64,000 nucleotides of DNA, from positions 124,001 through 188,000 of the forward strand of contig JAHJNN010000018.1 of the NCBI GenBank assembly GCA_018820765.1, in the 5' to 3' direction. The notes under the pieces are model-generated. The model ran no database searches. It was not told the origin of the DNA and saw only the letters and a list, made by a program, of their open reading frames with translations. Within the stretch, counting starts at the first letter, position 1; every line of letters starts with the position of its first letter. Origin of the DNA: Gammaproteobacteria bacterium. GTDB lineage: Bacteria; Pseudomonadota; Gammaproteobacteria; Burkholderiales; Thiobacillaceae. This document shows, in pieces, positions 12,701-20,480 of this stretch. The translations under genes and the position numbers were made by a program.

Positions 12701-13058
12701 GGTGCTGGTCCGAGGTGTGGTTGACCACCAGTTCAGTGATCACGCGCAGGCCGCGGCGGTGTGCCTCGTCGATGAACCTGCGGAAGTCCGCCATCTCGCC
12801 GAAACCCGGATGGATGGTGTGATAGTCGGAGATGTCGTAGCCGTCGTCGCGCCCCGGCGACGGGTAGAACGGCAGCAGCCACAGGGTATTCACCCCCAGC
12901 TCCTGCAGATAATCGAGCTTGGCGATCAGGCCGGGGAAGTCGCCCATGCCATCCCCGTTGCCGTCGAAGAACGCCTTGACGTGCAGCTCGTAGATGATGG
13001 CGTCCTTGTACCAAAGCGGGTCCTGCTCCTGTGCCATCGCGTGTTGTCGTTTTGCCAT
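9741..13058 (-). CDS. treS: Trehalose synthase TreS fused to a maltokinase-like domain with altered catalytic motifs
   Basis: A 1,105-residue fusion. The first ~560 residues are TreS, a GH13 enzyme interconverting maltose and trehalose: WYKDAIIYELHVKAF, nucleophile D212 in DGMRLDAVPYL, acid/base E254 in FLAEANQWPED, and LRNHDELTLEMV. The C-terminal half is the aminoglycoside-kinase-fold maltokinase (Pep2/Mak) domain, which in other fusions makes maltose-1-phosphate for GlgE. Here the catalytic loop usually written HGDxHLGQ reads HGNYHLGQ (N961), and the metal-binding DFEGEP reads NYGGEP (978-983). Both Asp positions are Asn, read directly from the DNA, so the kinase half may be inactive. First gene of the operon; start at 13058 or 13037 (MAQEQDP), neither with a strong ribosome-binding site. 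glgE is not in the window. Confidence 0.92.
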   Translation of the reverse strand: MAKRQHAMAQEQDPLWYKDAIIYELHVKAFFDGNGDGMGDFPGLIAKLDYLQELGVNTLWLLPFYPSPGRDDGYDISDYHTIHPGFGEMADFRRFIDEAHRRGLRVITELVVNHTSDQHPWFQAARHAPPGSVKRDYYVWSDTDTKFSGTRVIFSDTEKSNWAWDEVAQAFYWHRFFSHQPDLNYANPHVSKAVMHAMRFWFDAGVDGMRLDAVPYLCEREGTLNENLPETHAVIKQMRAELDRHYQNRVFLAEANQWPEDVYAYFGEGDECHMAYHFPLMPRMYMAIAQEDRHPIVEIMEQTPDIPDTCQWAIFLRNHDELTLEMVTDRERDYLYQAYASDPQARLNLGIRRRLAPLLDNDRQRIELMYLLLMTMPGSPILYYGDEIGMGDNVLLGDRNGVRTPMQWNGGPNGGFSEADPGSLYLPPITDPVYGFGAVNVEAQQRNPSSLLNWTRRLIAMRKEHRAFGRGTLRFLRPGNRKILAYLREYEGETILCVANVSRAPQAVELDLSTFKERVPVELMGRSRFPPIGELPYLLTLGGYGCFAFRLAADVEAPAWHEERPMPPDLPVLVLVDSGWRTLFARAEEDTGVNRLMVRRTRDQLERQIIPRYFRAQPWFVHRGAEVEKFEFGVMREWTTEAGNWLLATVAVTLSGGGVQHYAIPLALAWEDDDEGRVGTLLHATLAKVRRLARVGVLFDAFWDDRFCCDVVAAMAQGETLAFGEGSLAFSVTAAYPGFAGPAGAATITRSISEHGRLRANLDDQLVLKSYRWLMEGTHPELEMSRFLTETATFPHIPQLAGVAEYADTQGRHSTLAILERYAPNQGDAWHTTLDFLERVLDECRTRHEPPGEGWHSAYASLMKTLGQRTAEFHRALARPDEAGTFGSEPVSPADLVDWVKKVRHEMELMFERLELALPALPEADWHSAGKLLAARPRLYRRIVRASGVRPGAMKTRCHGNYHLGQVWLVNNDFLIANYGGEPGRSWAERRRKHTPLQDVACMLLSLSQAGAAAMGHVAGDSAEVNSALQRHVDDWERVARRAFFRSYRKAMTGHPSYPADAATAEALMTLFLAEQAISQVSDALVQRATGVGSAMRRLLQVAQR

Positions 13059-13091
13059 TCGCGTGCGGGGCGCCGTCCTGCCGGATGTTGA

Positions 13092-13106
13092 CTATCCTCA
13101 GGATAG
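13092..13106. promoter_or_regulatory. Short perfect palindrome in the treS divergent intergenic region
   Basis: CTATCCTCAGGATAG is a 7-bp inverted repeat around one base. It lies between the divergent treS operon (start 13058) and the exported-protein gene (start 13187), 34 bp from treS. Position and symmetry suit an operator for a dimeric regulator. No regulator family is recognised, and a 7-bp repeat can arise by chance. Confidence 0.3.
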
Positions 13107-13186
13107 ATGCAAGCGCGCATCGTGTTCGAACGCGGCTGTCCACGCCCAGCCGTGTTCGGCCGTCACCCAGACATCAGGAGACCATC

Positions 13187-13654
13187 ATGACGACACGCAC
13201 GACCCTGGCATTGATCATCGTGGCGCTGCTGGGCCTCGCCCCACCGAGCCCCGCGGCCCAGCACGAGAAAGAGAAGACCTCGGCGAAGGCGGCTCGCCAC
13301 GAGGTGGCCGATGCCGCCGAGGCGATCAAGCAATACGGAGCCGACAAGCGCGACGAGGCTGCCAAAAAGGCGCAGACTGCGCTCGACGCGCTGGACGCGC
13401 GCATCGAGGCCATGGAGGTCCGCATCGACAGGAACTGGGACAAGATGGACAAGGCCGCACGCGAGCAGGCGCGCAGCCGCCTCAAGGCCTTGCGCGAACA
13501 GCGGGTTGAGGTGGCCGAGTGGTATGGTGGCCTGAAAAACAGCACGGTCGAGGCCTGGGACCAAATGAAGGCGGGGTTCTCGGGCGCCTACACCTCGCTG
13601 CGGCGCACCTGGGAAAAGGCCGAAACGGAAAATCCGGAGGGCGGGAAGCCATAA
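13187..13654 (+). CDS. Small exported coiled-coil protein of unknown function
   Basis: A 155-residue protein starting with a clear Sec signal peptide (TTRTTLALIIVALLGLAPPS, likely cleavage after PAAQ or nearby). The mature part is almost entirely charged and helical, with heptad-like runs of Ala, Glu, Lys and Arg (KAAREQARSRLKALREQRVE), and ends in WEKAETENPEGGKP. It resembles the many small periplasmic Ala/Lys-rich coiled-coil proteins of proteobacteria that lack an assigned role. The ATG at 13187 follows an AGGAG at suitable distance; in-frame starts further upstream lie in the shared promoter region and give no signal peptide. It is divergent from the trehalose operon. Confidence 0.8.
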   Translation: MTTRTTLALIIVALLGLAPPSPAAQHEKEKTSAKAARHEVADAAEAIKQYGADKRDEAAKKAQTALDALDARIEAMEVRIDRNWDKMDKAAREQARSRLKALREQRVEVAEWYGGLKNSTVEAWDQMKAGFSGAYTSLRRTWEKAETENPEGGKP

Positions 13655-13713
13655 GCCTCTGCGGAAATCCGTGTACCTGGCCGCTCGCCGTTGCGGCCGG
13701 CACGCGTGGGTCC

Positions 13714-13941
13714 TCAATCCTTTTTCACCCAGCGGTTGCCCTGTTTTTCGTAGGCACGTTTCACCGCGGCCCAGGCCACGCGATGCGCCGTTTCCTCCCG
13801 GCTGGCGTCATCCCGGCGCTTGTCGGGGTCGGCGTACTGTTTCCAGGCGCTGTTGAAGGCCTCGCGGTAAATGGTCTGTGCACCCTGGGGCAAATTGCCG
13901 CGAACGGACTCGGGCAGTTCGTCGTTGCGTTCGTAGGGCAT
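13714..13941 (-). CDS. chaB: ChaB-family protein
   Basis: A 75-residue protein of the ChaB family (PYERNDELPESVRGNLPQGA, then YREAFNSAWKQY and ETAHRVAWAAVKRAYEK). In E. coli ChaB is annotated as a regulator of the ChaA cation/proton antiporter, though its mechanism is poorly defined; related short proteins in other bacteria are general stress proteins. No chaA or chaC gene is nearby. It is followed upstream by the flavin reductase gene on the same strand with only 28 bp between them, so the two may be co-transcribed. Confidence 0.88.
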   Translation of the reverse strand: MPYERNDELPESVRGNLPQGAQTIYREAFNSAWKQYADPDKRRDDASREETAHRVAWAAVKRAYEKQGNRWVKKD

Positions 13942-13969
13942 GGTCCCGTTCCCCCCGCGCCCACGCGGT

Positions 13970-14632
13970 TCATCGCTCGAATACGAGCGCCTGCGGATCC
14001 GCGCCGAGTCCCTTGAGCGCGGCGGTGACCGCCTCCAGGAATCCAGGCGGGCCGCAGACGTAGAAGTTCTGCCCGAAATCGTCGACGGTCTCGCGCAGAT
14101 ACGCCTCGTCGATGCGCCGATGCTCGCAGCCGGGCGCCGCGGTGGCGGTGCACACGAAGCGGCAGCGATCGCCCAGGTCGTGGCGAAACTCCTTCTCGCA
14201 GATGATGTCCGCTGGAGTCTTGTTGGAAAAGATCAGGCCGTGGCCGGCGAGCTTCCCGCGGCGTGCCAAGTCCCGCAGGATCGCGATGAAGGGGGTGATC
14301 CCGGCGCCGCCGGCGATGAAGATGCCCGGACCGCGATGCCGAATCGTGCCGAACGGCTTCGACAGGCGGAGTGCGGCGCCGGGGTTCAAGCCGTGCAGCT
14401 TTTGCGTCACGCCTTCGTGCGGATACGCCTTGATGGTGAACTCGACAACCCGATCCTCCGTCAGCGAGGTGGGCGTGAAGGGGCGCGCCGCGTCGCGCCA
14501 TCCCGGCTCGTCGATGGTCAGCTCCACGCCCTCGCCGGGCGTGAAGCTGAATCCATCCGGCCGGCTGAGGACGAAACGCTTCACGTCGTGGGTGACGAAT
14601 TCGCTCATCAGCAGGGTGGCTTCGTAGTCCAT
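13970..14632 (-). CDS. Ferredoxin-NADP reductase-like flavoprotein
   Basis: A 220-residue oxidoreductase of the ferredoxin-NADP reductase superfamily. RPFTPTSL is the FAD-binding R-x-(Y/F)-(S/T) motif, GPGIFIAGGAGITPFIAIL is the NAD(P)-binding glycine loop, and NFYVCGPPGFLEAV is the C-terminal CGPP motif. There is no 2Fe-2S or globin domain, so it is a stand-alone reductase that could serve a separate ferredoxin, flavodoxin or haem protein. The ATG at 14632 has GGAGG 7 bases upstream; an in-frame GTG at 14662 has no such site. It sits between ChaB and a GGDEF gene. Electron acceptor unknown. Confidence 0.85.
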   Translation of the reverse strand: MDYEATLLMSEFVTHDVKRFVLSRPDGFSFTPGEGVELTIDEPGWRDAARPFTPTSLTEDRVVEFTIKAYPHEGVTQKLHGLNPGAALRLSKPFGTIRHRGPGIFIAGGAGITPFIAILRDLARRGKLAGHGLIFSNKTPADIICEKEFRHDLGDRCRFVCTATAAPGCEHRRIDEAYLRETVDDFGQNFYVCGPPGFLEAVTAALKGLGADPQALVFER

Positions 14633-14707
14633 GAAGCAGCCTCCAGTCCCGTTACGGGACACGATTGCCGGCCGCGAACAGTGTGTCCGCGGACGTCCAC
14701 CCGTCGC

Positions 14708-15727
14708 TCAGTCGAGATTGACGAGCTGGATATGGGGCGCGCCTTCGCCATTACGCTTGGCCTGGTAACAGGCTGCATCCGCGGCGGCAAGAACACTGTT
14801 CAGACTGTGATTGCGGGTCTTGAAGATGGCGAGGCCGATGCTCATGCCCAGCCGGAACGTTTCTCCATTCCAGCGCAGGGCATAGGTTTCCACCGCCCGA
14901 TGCAGTTGCATCGCGCGCTGGCGCGCCAGTTCCGCAGGACAGCGTTCCAGCAGCAAACCGAACTCGTCCCCGCCCAGCCGTGCCAGCGTGTCGCGACCGC
15001 GCACCACATCCTTGAGGCGCGAAGCGATTTCGCGGATGGCGAGGTCGCCCGCCGCGTGACCGGCCGCATCGTTGATGTTCTTGAAGTCGTCCAGGTCCAG
15101 GTACATGAAAGCCTGGGGCTCCGCATCGTCTTTGTCCTGCAGCAGGCGCCACAGGCGTTTGATCAATTCGGCACGCCGCAGGAGCTGGGTATGCTCGTCG
15201 TGCATCGTCTGCATGACCAGTTTATCGATGTGCTGCTGCAGGCTGCTGACATCCCGCAGCGAAATCACATAACCGCTTCCATGGATCGCGGTCGCCGCAA
15301 CGCTGCATTGCACGGGAACCAGGCCGCCCCCGCGGCTCATCAGGAGGGGAAACGTACCGGAGATGGCCGCGCCCCGTTGGGCTGGCAGGTCGAGGGCCTG
15401 GATCGCCTCGCCGGTCTCGCCGTCCTGCAGGCGAAGCATCGTGTCCAGCGCGTGGTCGAGCGCGTTTTTCAACGTCACCTCAAGCATCCGTTCGGCAGCC
15501 GGGTTCAGATAGGTGACACGAGCCTGCCCGTCGGCCAGGATGAGCGCATCCGGAAAGTGTTCGAATACGCCTGGCCCGATCATGTCCGGGCCCGCGTCGT
15601 CCAAGATCGAGTGCACACGAATCCTTTGCACCACAGCCGAGCGTGCATATTCCGCGGCACCCCTGGCAGGGCCCGCTCCCGCTTTGGCTGGCGTGCCTGC
15701 GCGTGCTCCCCATTCGAAGGGCATCAT
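14708..15727 (-). CDS. PAS-domain diguanylate cyclase (GGDEF)
   Basis: A 339-residue soluble protein. A PAS fold covers about residues 55-175 (FEHFPDALILADGQARVTYL, then GYVISLRDVSSLQQH), followed by a GGDEF domain with FMYLDLDDFKNINDAAGHAA and LARLGGDEFGLLL, so it should make c-di-GMP from two GTP in response to a PAS-sensed cue. The first ~45 residues are Ala/Gly/Pro rich and without recognisable fold. The ATG at 15727 is preceded by GGGAG at good distance. The gene lies 31 bp downstream of rpoS on the same strand, suggesting a shared transcript and stationary-phase output of c-di-GMP. Confidence 0.9.
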   Translation of the reverse strand: MMPFEWGARAGTPAKAGAGPARGAAEYARSAVVQRIRVHSILDDAGPDMIGPGVFEHFPDALILADGQARVTYLNPAAERMLEVTLKNALDHALDTMLRLQDGETGEAIQALDLPAQRGAAISGTFPLLMSRGGGLVPVQCSVAATAIHGSGYVISLRDVSSLQQHIDKLVMQTMHDEHTQLLRRAELIKRLWRLLQDKDDAEPQAFMYLDLDDFKNINDAAGHAAGDLAIREIASRLKDVVRGRDTLARLGGDEFGLLLERCPAELARQRAMQLHRAVETYALRWNGETFRLGMSIGLAIFKTRNHSLNSVLAAADAACYQAKRNGEGAPHIQLVNLD

Positions 15728-15758
15728 GTCGGTTCTCCCACCGGATGGCCCGGGCCCC

Positions 15759-16718
15759 TCAAGACAGCCAGTTGCCTTTGTGCACACCCCGTTCCCGGAG
15801 TTCGATGGCCAGTTCCGCCTGCGCCTCCACCTGGATCTGCCGGATCCGTTCGCGGGAAACCTGAAGGTCCCGGGCAAGTTCCTCCAGGGTGGACAAATCC
15901 TGGTCGTTCAGTCCGAAGCGTCGCTCGATCACCCAGCGGTGCTTGTCGGAAAGTTTAGCCAGCCATTCCGCCACGTAGTGTTCAAGTTCGGACCGGTACA
16001 GGCGATCATCGGGGGGTACGCAGTGCTCGTCGGCGATGGCCTCGCCCAGGGTGAGATCAGGGTCGATATCAAGCGGCGCATCGAGGGGAACCGGAGGCCG
16101 GTTCAGTTGCAGCAAACCGCGCACGGTCTCGACCGGTTTCCCGGTGAGACGGGCAATCGCCTCCGGACCCGCATCGGCAATTCCCTGCTTTTCCAGCGTG
16201 CTGCGGGCACGCAGGCAGCTGTTGAGTTCCTTGGCCACGTGCACGGGCAGGCGGATGGTGCGCGATTGCTTCATCAGCGCCAGCTCGATGGACTGCCGGA
16301 TCCACCACGTGGCATACGTGGACAGGCGAAAGCCGCGATCCGGATCGAATTTCTCCAGCGAATGCATCAGCCCCAGGTTGCCCTCCGCCACCAGATCCAG
16401 CAGCGGCAGGCCGCGTCCCAGATAGCGCTTGGCGATATAGACGACCAGCCTGAGGTTGTGCGTGATCAATACGCCGCGTGCCGCTTCGTCACCCCGGCGC
16501 ATGCAGCGGACAAATTTCTGTTCCTCCTCGGCAGTCAGTATCCGCAAACGGCTGATGTCCTCGAAATAGCGCTGCGTGATGTCCTGGGCGCCATCTTCGA
16601 TGCCGGAATTCGCGCAGGCGATCTTCTCGCCGTCGCCGGCATCGTCGGATTCTGGGTTTTCCGTCGTGGGTACGCAGGCGGTTTCAGGTTCAGCTTCATG
16701 GAAATGATCGGACCACAT
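15759..16718 (-). CDS. rpoS: RNA polymerase sigma factor RpoS (sigma-38 type)
   Basis: A 319-residue sigma-70 family factor of the RpoS group. Region 1.2 is visible as DITQRYFEDISRLRILTAEE, region 2 as HNLRLVVYIAKRYLGRGLPL and FRLSTYATWWIRQSIELAL, and region 4 as LEELARDLQVSRERIRQIQV. Region 1.1 of primary sigma factors is absent, and the length matches RpoS (about 320-330). It would direct stationary-phase and general stress transcription, fitting the trehalose, hibernation and protease genes around it. The ATG at 16718 follows AGAGG; a GTG at 16724 is in frame but overlaps that site. Other clues to identity, such as nlpD upstream, are missing, so it could be a second RpoS-like factor. Confidence 0.88.
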   Translation of the reverse strand: MWSDHFHEAEPETACVPTTENPESDDAGDGEKIACANSGIEDGAQDITQRYFEDISRLRILTAEEEQKFVRCMRRGDEAARGVLITHNLRLVVYIAKRYLGRGLPLLDLVAEGNLGLMHSLEKFDPDRGFRLSTYATWWIRQSIELALMKQSRTIRLPVHVAKELNSCLRARSTLEKQGIADAGPEAIARLTGKPVETVRGLLQLNRPPVPLDAPLDIDPDLTLGEAIADEHCVPPDDRLYRSELEHYVAEWLAKLSDKHRWVIERRFGLNDQDLSTLEELARDLQVSRERIRQIQVEAQAELAIELRERGVHKGNWLS

Positions 16719-16933
16719 GCTCACCTCTGCTTTTGTAGATGTAAGGAATGCCGCCGGACGCTGCAGGCGGCCCGTTCGGCGGTGTGGGTTCGTCTTGCCG
16801 CCCGAACCGGATCCCGGCTGCGGGCGTCCGATCGCTTAATAATGCGAGTCTCCTGGTAAAGAATAACCATCACGATGGCCCGGCATCATTCGTGCGGACG
16901 CTCAGTAGAACTACTTAGGGACCGGCGCGGGAT

Positions 16934-17533
16934 CTAAGGCGTGCAGCGCGCGGCCAGATTGATGAGTTCCGCCAGGTTGGCGGCGCCCATCTTGTGCATG
17001 ACGTGGGTGCGGTGAACTTCCACCGTGCGCGGACTGATGCCCAGGTGCTGGGCGATCTGTTTGCTGGTGAGGCCGGTTACGGCCAGCATCATGACTTCCC
17101 GCTCCCGCGGGCTAAGCCGCGCATGGCACTGCCGGACGGCCTGGACACGGTCCCGTTCCTGGCGCCATTCCTGATCCAGCTTCAGGGCGCGCCGCACCCG
17201 TTCGAGCAGGGCGCCGCCCTTGATGGGTTTTTCCAGGAAATCCACAGCGCCTGCCTGCACCGCCCGCACGGCCATGGGAATATCGCCGTGCCCGGTCAGG
17301 AAAAGAACGGGAATGGCGGCGCCGCGGGCCTTCAACGCCGCCTGGACGTCAAGCCCGGTCATGCCCGGCATGGCCATGTCCAGCAGCAGGCAGCCAGGCT
17401 GATCCGCATAGGCATCGAGAAAGGCGGGGCCGCCGGCATGCGCTTCCGCCCGCAGACCGGCGGCCTCGAGCAGCTGCACCAGGGCATCGCGAATGGCGGC
17501 GTCGTCGTCGACGATGAAGACCGTCGGATTCAC
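16934..17533 (-). CDS. FixJ-family two-component response regulator
   Basis: A 199-residue regulator with a receiver domain (VFIVDDDAAIRDALVQ, phospho-acceptor Asp in LLLDMAMPGMTG, FLEKPIKGGALLERV) and a LuxR-type helix-turn-helix (LSPREREVMMLAVTGLTSKQ, then ISPRTVEVHRTHVMHKM). This is the FixJ/TodT architecture. The GTG at 17533 overlaps the stop of the kinase gene as GTGA, so kinase and regulator are translationally coupled and surely form one pair. Target genes are unknown; the divergent or neighbouring stress genes are candidates. Confidence 0.92.
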   Translation of the reverse strand: MNPTVFIVDDDAAIRDALVQLLEAAGLRAEAHAGGPAFLDAYADQPGCLLLDMAMPGMTGLDVQAALKARGAAIPVLFLTGHGDIPMAVRAVQAGAVDFLEKPIKGGALLERVRRALKLDQEWRQERDRVQAVRQCHARLSPREREVMMLAVTGLTSKQIAQHLGISPRTVEVHRTHVMHKMGAANLAELINLAARCTP

Positions 17534-19677
17534 GGGGCGTAGGGCAACACGAAATGGAAAATGCCGCCGGGGCGGTGGGGCTCCACCCACAGGCGGCCGC
17601 CGTGGGCTTCGATCAGGCTGCGGCTGATGCGCAGGCCGACGCCCAATCCGTATTCCTTGCGGCTGGCCAGCGGCTCGAACACTTTTTCGGCATGCTCGGC
17701 ATCGATGCCGGGGCCGCTGTCGTGGACGCTGACCCGCGCCATGCGCACCTCGTGGCGGGTCTCCACGCGGATGCTGCCATGTTTCATGCCGGCGTCGCGG
17801 ATGGCGTCGATGGCGTTGCGCAACAGGTTGAGCAGCACCTGCTCGATGTGCACGCCCACCCCCATCACCGGCGGCAGCGTTCCGTCCTGGTCGAGCACGA
17901 GCTCGATGCGGCGGCTGCGCGTTTTCGGCGCCATCAGGGTGCAGGTATTGCGCACCACGGCGTTCAGGTCCAGCGGCACCGGATCGATCCGCCCACGTCC
18001 CACGAAGGCGCGCAAATGCCGGATAGCTTCCCCGGCGCGCAGGGATTGCTGACTGATCTGCTCCAGGTTGCGCATCAGCTTGTCCTGCTCCAGCGGCGCG
18101 TGGCTCAACAGCAGCTGGCCGGCCTCGGCATAGTTTGCGATGGCGGCGAGCGGCTGGTTCAGCTCATGGGCCAGCAAGGTGGCCAGCTCGTTAGCGGTCT
18201 GCAGGCGCTGCAGGCGCGAAGCCTCTTCCAGGGTTTCCCGGGCCCGGATCTCGGCCCTGTGCTGGTCGGTGATGTCGATGCCGGTGCCGATGATGTACTG
18301 GATCTGTCCTGCCTCATCCCTGAGCACCGTATTCCGCCACCCGAGCAGGCGCCGGGAGCCGTCGCGATGCCGCCAGTGGTTCTCGTGCAGGACGTGATCC
18401 TCGCCTGCCAGCAGCCGCTCATTGACGCGAAGCACGCCCGCTCTTTCGTTCGGAGGAATCAGGTCCATCCATCCCGCAGTGCCGACGAACTCGGCCAGGT
18501 CGAGGCCCGTCGTGGTATTGCAGGCCCTGTTGAATCGCACCAGCCGGCCTTCGGGGTCGACCACCATGATCAGGGCGGCGACGGTATTCAGGATGGCGTC
18601 GGTGAAATTGCGCTCGCGTTGCAGCTCGGCGCTATGCTCGGCCAGTTTTTCCTGCAGCTGCTTGTGTTCGGTGATATCCGAAATGACGGCGAGTGTATGC
18701 AGCGGTTGCCCTTGGGGGTCACGCACCAGGATGACCTTCAGATCGCTCCACAACGTGGTGCCATCCTTGCGGATATAGCGCTTTTCCGCCTGGTAGTCGG
18801 GAATACTGCCGCGCCCCAGGTTGACGAATCCTTCATCGCTGAGCGCCCGATCCTCCGGATGAGTGATCTCCGAAAACGCCTTGCCGAGCAACTCGGATTC
18901 GCCGTAGCCGGTCATGCTGCAAAACCGCGGGTTGACCAGCAGGAAACGGCCGTCGTTCGGATCGGCCTGGACGATCCCGACCGGGGCGTCCTGGAACAGG
19001 GTGCGGAACTTCCGTTCGCTCGCCCGCAAAGCCCGCTCCGCCAACTGCCGTTCCTTCATTTCGGCTTCGAGGTCGGCCGTGCGCTCGGCGACGCCCTGCT
19101 CGAGGCGCTCGGCCAGGCTGCGCAGGCCCAGCTCGGCCTGCTTGATCGGAGTGATGTCGGTCAGCGTCAGCACCACGCCGCCGATGTGATTGTCCGCCGT
19201 GCGGTAAGGCGTGATGCGGCGCAGATACCATTCCGCATTGTCGCGCGACACCTCCCGTTCGCGGGGCACCCGTTTCTGCAGCACCAGGTCGATGTCGCGA
19301 AACAGCTCGGGATCGTCGACGCGTGCGGTGATGAGGTCGATGGGACGGCCGATGTCGGTGGCGATCAGGTTGAACAGTCGGGTCGCACTGGGGGTGAAGC
19401 GCTGAATCGTGCGGTCCACCCCGAGGAACAGGGTGGCATTCTCGACGCTGGCCAGCAGATTGGCCATGTCGTTGTTGGAATCCTCCAGCTCATCCACCTT
19501 GTCGCGCAACTGGGAATTGACCGTGGACAGTTCCTCGTTGAGCGACTGCAATTCCTCCTTGGAGGTTTGGGGGGAAGGCTTCACCGGCGCGGCCTTCCCG
19601 CGGGCGGCTGGCGTTCTGGCGCGGGCGGCCTTGGCGGGTACGGCTTTTTCTCCGGGTGTTCCTTTTTTTTCAGGCAT
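17530..19677 (-). CDS. Multi-PAS sensor histidine kinase with a CheB/CheR-type coiled-coil N-terminus
   Basis: A 715-residue soluble kinase. After a Lys/Ala/Pro-rich leader, residues ~40-75 form the coiled coil (TSKEELQSLNEELSTVNSQL) that in other proteins follows a CheB-CheR methylesterase/methyltransferase fusion, and the next PAS (~76-180) is of the same origin. Two more PAS domains follow (~225-345 and ~360-480), then a FixL-type HisKA box (ATLLAHELNQPLAAIANYAE) and HATPase_c with N box LLNLLRNAIDAI, SVHDSGPGID and GLGVGLRISRSLIEAHGG. No transmembrane segment is seen, so the signal is cytoplasmic, possibly redox or a small molecule. No haem-ligand was identified. It phosphorylates the coupled FixJ-like regulator. 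Confidence 0.9.
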   Translation of the reverse strand: MPEKKGTPGEKAVPAKAARARTPAARGKAAPVKPSPQTSKEELQSLNEELSTVNSQLRDKVDELEDSNNDMANLLASVENATLFLGVDRTIQRFTPSATRLFNLIATDIGRPIDLITARVDDPELFRDIDLVLQKRVPREREVSRDNAEWYLRRITPYRTADNHIGGVVLTLTDITPIKQAELGLRSLAERLEQGVAERTADLEAEMKERQLAERALRASERKFRTLFQDAPVGIVQADPNDGRFLLVNPRFCSMTGYGESELLGKAFSEITHPEDRALSDEGFVNLGRGSIPDYQAEKRYIRKDGTTLWSDLKVILVRDPQGQPLHTLAVISDITEHKQLQEKLAEHSAELQRERNFTDAILNTVAALIMVVDPEGRLVRFNRACNTTTGLDLAEFVGTAGWMDLIPPNERAGVLRVNERLLAGEDHVLHENHWRHRDGSRRLLGWRNTVLRDEAGQIQYIIGTGIDITDQHRAEIRARETLEEASRLQRLQTANELATLLAHELNQPLAAIANYAEAGQLLLSHAPLEQDKLMRNLEQISQQSLRAGEAIRHLRAFVGRGRIDPVPLDLNAVVRNTCTLMAPKTRSRRIELVLDQDGTLPPVMGVGVHIEQVLLNLLRNAIDAIRDAGMKHGSIRVETRHEVRMARVSVHDSGPGIDAEHAEKVFEPLASRKEYGLGVGLRISRSLIEAHGGRLWVEPHRPGGIFHFVLPYAP

Positions 19678-19940
19678 CGGTCAGGTCACGAAAGCGTGAA
19701 ACAAGAAGCGCATCAAACCTCCCTCGCAGCCCACCGCAGATGGCGCTTCAACACGATTGCGAACACGCTGCGTCAACGGCAGGGATAGTAACAAGAAAGT
19801 CCGGTCTGCCCACAATCCCGCCGCGCGTCGCCGCGGCGCCGGGCCACCCTGACCAGGGTGAATCGAGACGGCTACCCGGGAATGCCGGGCCTCGGCGCGT
19901 GTCTATACGGTGACCGATCCGCCGAGAAAGGAGCCCCATC

Positions 19941-20249
19941 ATGAACACATCCGCAACCGCCGCACGTCCTCCCGCCCAAGCCTGGCTGGATCAGGCCCTG
20001 CGCGATCCCGGATCGATATTTGCGGGCCCCGAAGCGGTCGCCGAGCATCCCGGGCTCAGCCTGGCGCAGAAAATCGAAATCTTGCGTTCCTGGGAATACG
20101 ACGCGGCCGAACTCGCGGTTGCCGAGGAGGAAGGCATGCGGGGGCCGGAAAACAACCTTCTGCAGCGTATCGTCCTGACCCTCGCCGGGCTGACGCACGG
20201 CCGGGACAGCGAATTCGTGACGCTGACCAAACAGCACGGCCATCCGTGA
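19941..20249 (+). CDS. Conserved small acidic protein, function unknown
   Basis: A 102-residue protein, cytoplasmic by composition, with an AAAGGAG site upstream of the ATG. The recognisable core is LAQKIEILRSWEYDAAELAV followed by EEEGM, found as I recall in many short proteobacterial proteins without assigned function. The region between it and the divergent kinase (19678-19940) holds no gene. It stands alone, between the two-component system and a repeat element, so context adds nothing about its role. Confidence 0.75.
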   Translation: MNTSATAARPPAQAWLDQALRDPGSIFAGPEAVAEHPGLSLAQKIEILRSWEYDAAELAVAEEEGMRGPENNLLQRIVLTLAGLTHGRDSEFVTLTKQHGHP

Positions 20250-20333
20250 CGGGCTGAACGATCCGCGTTCCGGCGCCCTCGTTCAGGGCGACCGCCCGAT
20301 CCCTTGCGGCGCGTCGAGTGCCCGGTTTATGGC

Positions 20334-20452
20334 GTCACCCCGGCGAAGGCCGGTCCAGTCAACGAGGCTGGATTCCGACTTTTACCCGCAAAGGGGTAGG
20401 TCGTGGTTGTAAATCCGCTAAAGCGGCAACAACCACGCTCCGCCGGAATGAC
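20334..20452. repeat. REP-like palindromic repeat with a second hairpin nested in it
   Basis: The outer part starts GTCACCCCGGCGAAGGCCGG and ends CCGCCGGAATGAC, the two halves of a palindromic repeat whose other copy in this window is at 58963-59024. Between the halves lies an extra ~60 bp containing its own hairpin (GTGGTTGT at about 20403 against ACAACCAC at about 20429). It lies between convergent genes, downstream of both. Confidence 0.7.
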
Positions 20453-20480
20453 GATATTTCGATCTTCATCGGGCCGCCCG

